Positions 5,579-7,104 of a stretch of 7,104 nt of DNA are shown here, piece by piece. This stretch comes from an uncultured Clostridia bacterium (GTDB lineage Bacteria; Bacillota; Clostridia; Oscillospirales; Acutalibacteraceae): NCBI GenBank assembly GCA_937875885.1, contig CALEIO010000162.1:1-7104 (forward strand), read 5' to 3'. The notes below the pieces were generated by a model. The model saw nothing but the letters and a program-made list of their open reading frames with translations. It searched no databases and was not told where the DNA came from. Made by a program: the position numbers and the translations under genes. Positions within the stretch are counted from its first letter, which is position 1, and each line of letters starts with the position of its first letter.

Positions 5579-6514
5579 TTACTCTGCGTAGAAGTAGGTA
5601 ATCTCAATATATTCCACAATTACGTCCTCTGCGGGCTTGTTGGAGGAGTCAACCTTAACCTTTGCGATTGCATCTACAACGTCCATACCGTCAATAACCT
5701 GTGCGAAAACTGTGTGGCCGCCCTTTGCACGGAGTGCGCCGTCCAGGTGGATGTTGCCGCCGTTTTCAGAGTAGAAATCGAGCACCTCGTCGCTTACTGC
5801 ATAGCTTAAGGGGTTGATGCCGCCGCAGTAGTTGTTGATGAAGTCGGGGAGTGTGGGGTAGAGGGATGTAACCTCTGTGCCGTATGCATCAATGTACTGC
5901 TGGTAAACATCGCTCATCTGCTGATAAGCTGAATCGTAGTCTGTGATGTTTCTGTCAAAGTTTTCAGCCTTTGCCTGGTTGATGAAAAACTGTGAGCCGT
6001 TTGTGTTTTCGCCGGAGTTTGCCATAGCAACAGAGCCGCGGATGTTGTAGAGAGTGTCGCAGAATTCATCCTCAAAAGCTGCGCCATAGATGCTCTTGCC
6101 GCCTGTGCCGTTGCTGTTTTCGTAGTCACCGCCCTGAATCATAAAGTTGTCGATTACACGGTGGAAGATTGTGTTGTCGTACTTGCCTTCTTTTGCAAGG
6201 GTAACGAAGTTTTCAACTGTCTTGGGAGCATTCTCGGGGAAAAGGCGGAGTGTGATGTCACCCATATTTGTGTGGATGATTGCAATTTCCTCGCCGTTTT
6301 CGGGAAGCTCAAGCTGATAGCCGATTTTGTTTTTTGTGTCGTGCTTTACGTTTGAGTTAACCTCGAATCTTACTACCTCTACCTTTGCTGATGTAGCAGA
6401 GGGAGCAGTAGTAGCTGTTGTGTCCGTTTCTTTGCCACAGCCGCCCAGTACAGCCACGCTGCCAAGGAGAATTACTGTTGCACAGGCAAGGGACATAAGT
6501 TTTTTGAGTTTCAT
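5579..6514 (-). CDS. Lipoprotein peptidyl-prolyl cis-trans isomerase, cyclophilin type (copy A)
   Basis: The 311-residue product has a lipoprotein signal peptide (MKLKK, hydrophobic core, VLGGC with the lipid-attachment Cys26), then a Thr/Ser/Ala-rich spacer of about 15 residues that would hold the enzyme off the membrane. The cyclophilin domain shows FHRVIDNFMIQGGD, GSVAMANSGENTNGSQFFIN and HLDGALRAKGGHTVFAQVIDGMD. Catalytic Arg, Phe, Met and Gln are kept, and the CypA Trp is His. An inserted segment of about 65 residues (YDSAYQQMSDVYQQYIDAYG to YSENGG) separates SQFFIN from HLDG, as in copy B. It is predicted to assist folding of secreted proteins at the outer face of the membrane. ATG at 6512-6514 with GAAAGGA at 6524-6530 (9-base spacing) is preferred over an in-frame TTG at 6530-6532 that lies inside the ribosome site. 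It is the first gene of the operon, with a promoter about 95 bases upstream. Confidence 0.95.
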   Translation of the reverse strand: MKLKKLMSLACATVILLGSVAVLGGCGKETDTTATTAPSATSAKVEVVRFEVNSNVKHDTKNKIGYQLELPENGEEIAIIHTNMGDITLRLFPENAPKTVENFVTLAKEGKYDNTIFHRVIDNFMIQGGDYENSNGTGGKSIYGAAFEDEFCDTLYNIRGSVAMANSGENTNGSQFFINQAKAENFDRNITDYDSAYQQMSDVYQQYIDAYGTEVTSLYPTLPDFINNYCGGINPLSYAVSDEVLDFYSENGGNIHLDGALRAKGGHTVFAQVIDGMDVVDAIAKVKVDSSNKPAEDVIVEYIEITYFYAE

Positions 6515-6523
6515 AAAAAATTG

Positions 6524-6530
6524 TCCTTTC
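6524..6530 (-). promoter_or_regulatory. Ribosome binding site of cyclophilin copy A, within a small palindrome
   Basis: GAAAGGA on the - strand, 9 bases before ATG 6512-6514. It forms the right half of the 11-base palindrome CCTTTGAAAGG (6525-6535), which could form a short hairpin. Confidence 0.8.
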
Positions 6531-6609
6531 AAAGGTTTTGTCCTGATTGACTACGGATAAGAGAATGCTGATTTTGGGATAAACATACCCTTATACAATA
6601 GATATTACT

Positions 6610-6638
6610 ATTTTACATTATTTGTCTGAATTTTTCAA
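6610..6638 (-). promoter_or_regulatory. Sigma-A-type promoter of the cyclophilin-phosphatase operon
   Basis: On the - strand, TTGAAA (6633-6638) and TAAAAT (6610-6615) are separated by exactly 17 bases. Transcription would start near 6603, leaving a leader of about 90 bases. A second TATAAG box just downstream lacks a good -35 partner. This is the only convincing promoter found for the operon. Confidence 0.72.
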
Positions 6639-6714
6639 TAGAAATTTATGTGAACTTTTTGTGTAATATTGCCCCTTGTGTTTTCATAGAAATGTTTATG
6701 AAAGAAATAATTTC

Positions 6715-6719
6715 GGAGG
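6715..6719 (+). promoter_or_regulatory. Ribosome binding site of the S1-like gene
   Basis: GGAGG lies 8 bases before the ATG at 6728-6730. A GTG at 6721 is too close to this site to be the start. Confidence 0.85.
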
Positions 6720-6727
6720 CGTGGAAT

Positions 6728-7104
6728 ATGACGGACTTTTTACCTGAAGGATGTCTGATGGAAAAAAGAGAAAACAATATGTATCTTGAGAGTGTTTCTT
6801 CCCTTTGCGATGCATACAGAGAGGGGAGAATTCTGGAGGCAAGGGCAACTGTGTGCGATTCACAGCACAACCTGACTGTTGACCTGGGGTGCATCAAGGG
6901 ACTTATCCCCAGAAAAGACGGTGCTCTGGGCATAAAAGAGGGCAGAGTAAGGGATATTGCGGTAATCTCCCGGGTAAACCGACCCGTAAGCTTTGTGATT
7001 ACGGGCTTTGACAGGGACGAAAGCGGTGCAACCGTGGCGATTCTTTCGCGTGAAGCTGCACAGCAGAGGTGCCTTGAAAGGTACGTAAGCGCTCTTTCTG
7101 TGGG
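6728..7104 (+). CDS. Ribosomal protein S1-like / S1 RNA-binding protein (3'-truncated)
   Basis: This is the first 125 codons of a gene that runs off the right edge. After a variable start (MTDFLPEG) and an EARATVCDSQHNL stretch, the protein reads VDLGCIKGLIPRKD, GRVRDIAVISRVNRPVSF and VAILSREAAQQRC. This matches my memory of the N-terminal part of the Clostridia proteins annotated as 30S ribosomal protein S1 or S1 RNA-binding protein, in which a degenerate first S1-like beta-barrel precedes a regular S1 domain. The second domain would begin just beyond the window. The expected role is RNA binding in translation; whether it replaces or supplements a longer S1 is not visible. Arginine codons are mostly AGA/AGG, as in the leftward genes. 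The start is set by GGAGG at 6715-6719. It is divergent from the cyclophilin operon. Confidence 0.72.
   Translation, partial: MTDFLPEGCLMEKRENNMYLESVSSLCDAYREGRILEARATVCDSQHNLTVDLGCIKGLIPRKDGALGIKEGRVRDIAVISRVNRPVSFVITGFDRDESGATVAILSREAAQQRCLERYVSALSV

Larger units (their letters stand above)
6515..6727. other. Divergent intergenic region, 213 bases
   Basis: This AT-rich region separates the leftward cyclophilin operon from the rightward S1-like gene. It holds the leftward promoter at 6610-6638 and the rightward ribosome site at 6715-6719. For the rightward gene I see only a weak TGTAATATT box near 6662-6670 without a clear -35. No riboswitch, RNA gene or convincing operator was recognised. 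Confidence 0.7.

Noticed and set aside
5539..5619. 27-residue N-terminal extension of cyclophilin copy B
   Set aside because: It would overlap the end of copy A and place the lipoprotein signal inside the protein; the ATG at 5536-5538 has a proper ribosome site.
5411..5809. Antisense + strand frames over the cyclophilin genes (5236-5556, 5411-5809, 6161-6355)
   Set aside because: They oppose strongly conserved cyclophilin motifs and lack ribosome sites; the equivalent frame recurs in both copies only because the genes are duplicates.
6567..6590. Possible hairpin or operator around GGGAT...ATACCC in the cyclophilin leader
   Set aside because: Only three G-C pairs form before mismatches, so it is not a convincing operator or attenuator.
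6646..6933. 95-residue - strand frame at the start of the S1-like gene
   Set aside because: It has no ribosome site and lies antisense to a gene with a good start and recognisable family motifs.

Overview
The window looks like a piece of a low-to-mid GC Firmicutes chromosome, most likely a gut Clostridia of the Ruminococcus/Oscillospiraceae type. The signs are a dockerin-bearing secreted enzyme with Thr/Pro/Glu-rich linkers, starch-binding-like modules, strong AGGAGG-type ribosome binding sites, lipoprotein cyclophilins with a family-specific insertion, and AGA/AGG-biased arginine codons in the downstream genes. This placement is inferred from protein style; no rRNA or other taxonomic marker is present.

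Layout. (1) Positions 1-2448 (+) hold the 3' part of a very large secreted multidomain protein. Its parts in order are the C-terminal part of an M60-like (enhancin/mucinase-type) metallopeptidase, a beta-rich domain, a Thr/Pro linker, a two-repeat dockerin, a linker, a CBM26-like module, a linker, a second near-identical CBM26-like module, a linker, and a C-terminal beta-type domain. (2) A strong hairpin at 2483-2520 terminates this gene and, read from the other side, the convergent gene. (3) Positions 2598-3641 (-) encode an integral-membrane acyltransferase (family 3, fucose 4-O-acetylase-like) with its own well-formed promoter at 3684-3712. (4) Positions 3763-6514 (-) form a probable three-gene operon, transcribed right to left: lipoprotein cyclophilin A, lipoprotein cyclophilin B (a tandem duplicate) and a HAD-family phosphatase, with gaps of about 40 bases. 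It has a sigma-A-like promoter at 6610-6638 and a terminator at 3734-3756. (5) From 6728 (+) to the right edge runs the start of a divergently transcribed protein resembling the Clostridia ribosomal protein S1 / S1-domain family.

How they may work together. The first gene makes an extracellular enzyme that probably docks on a scaffoldin and binds alpha-glucan or a similar polysaccharide through its paired modules while acting on glycoproteins. The two membrane-anchored prolyl isomerases would act outside the membrane on exported proteins, perhaps including such Pro-rich secreted enzymes; this link is inference only. The acyltransferase probably decorates a surface glycan. I see no phage, IS, CRISPR or RNA gene, and no clearly new multi-gene system. 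The most unusual object is the M60-dockerin-tandem CBM26-like protein, whose 5' part also differs in codon use from the rest.
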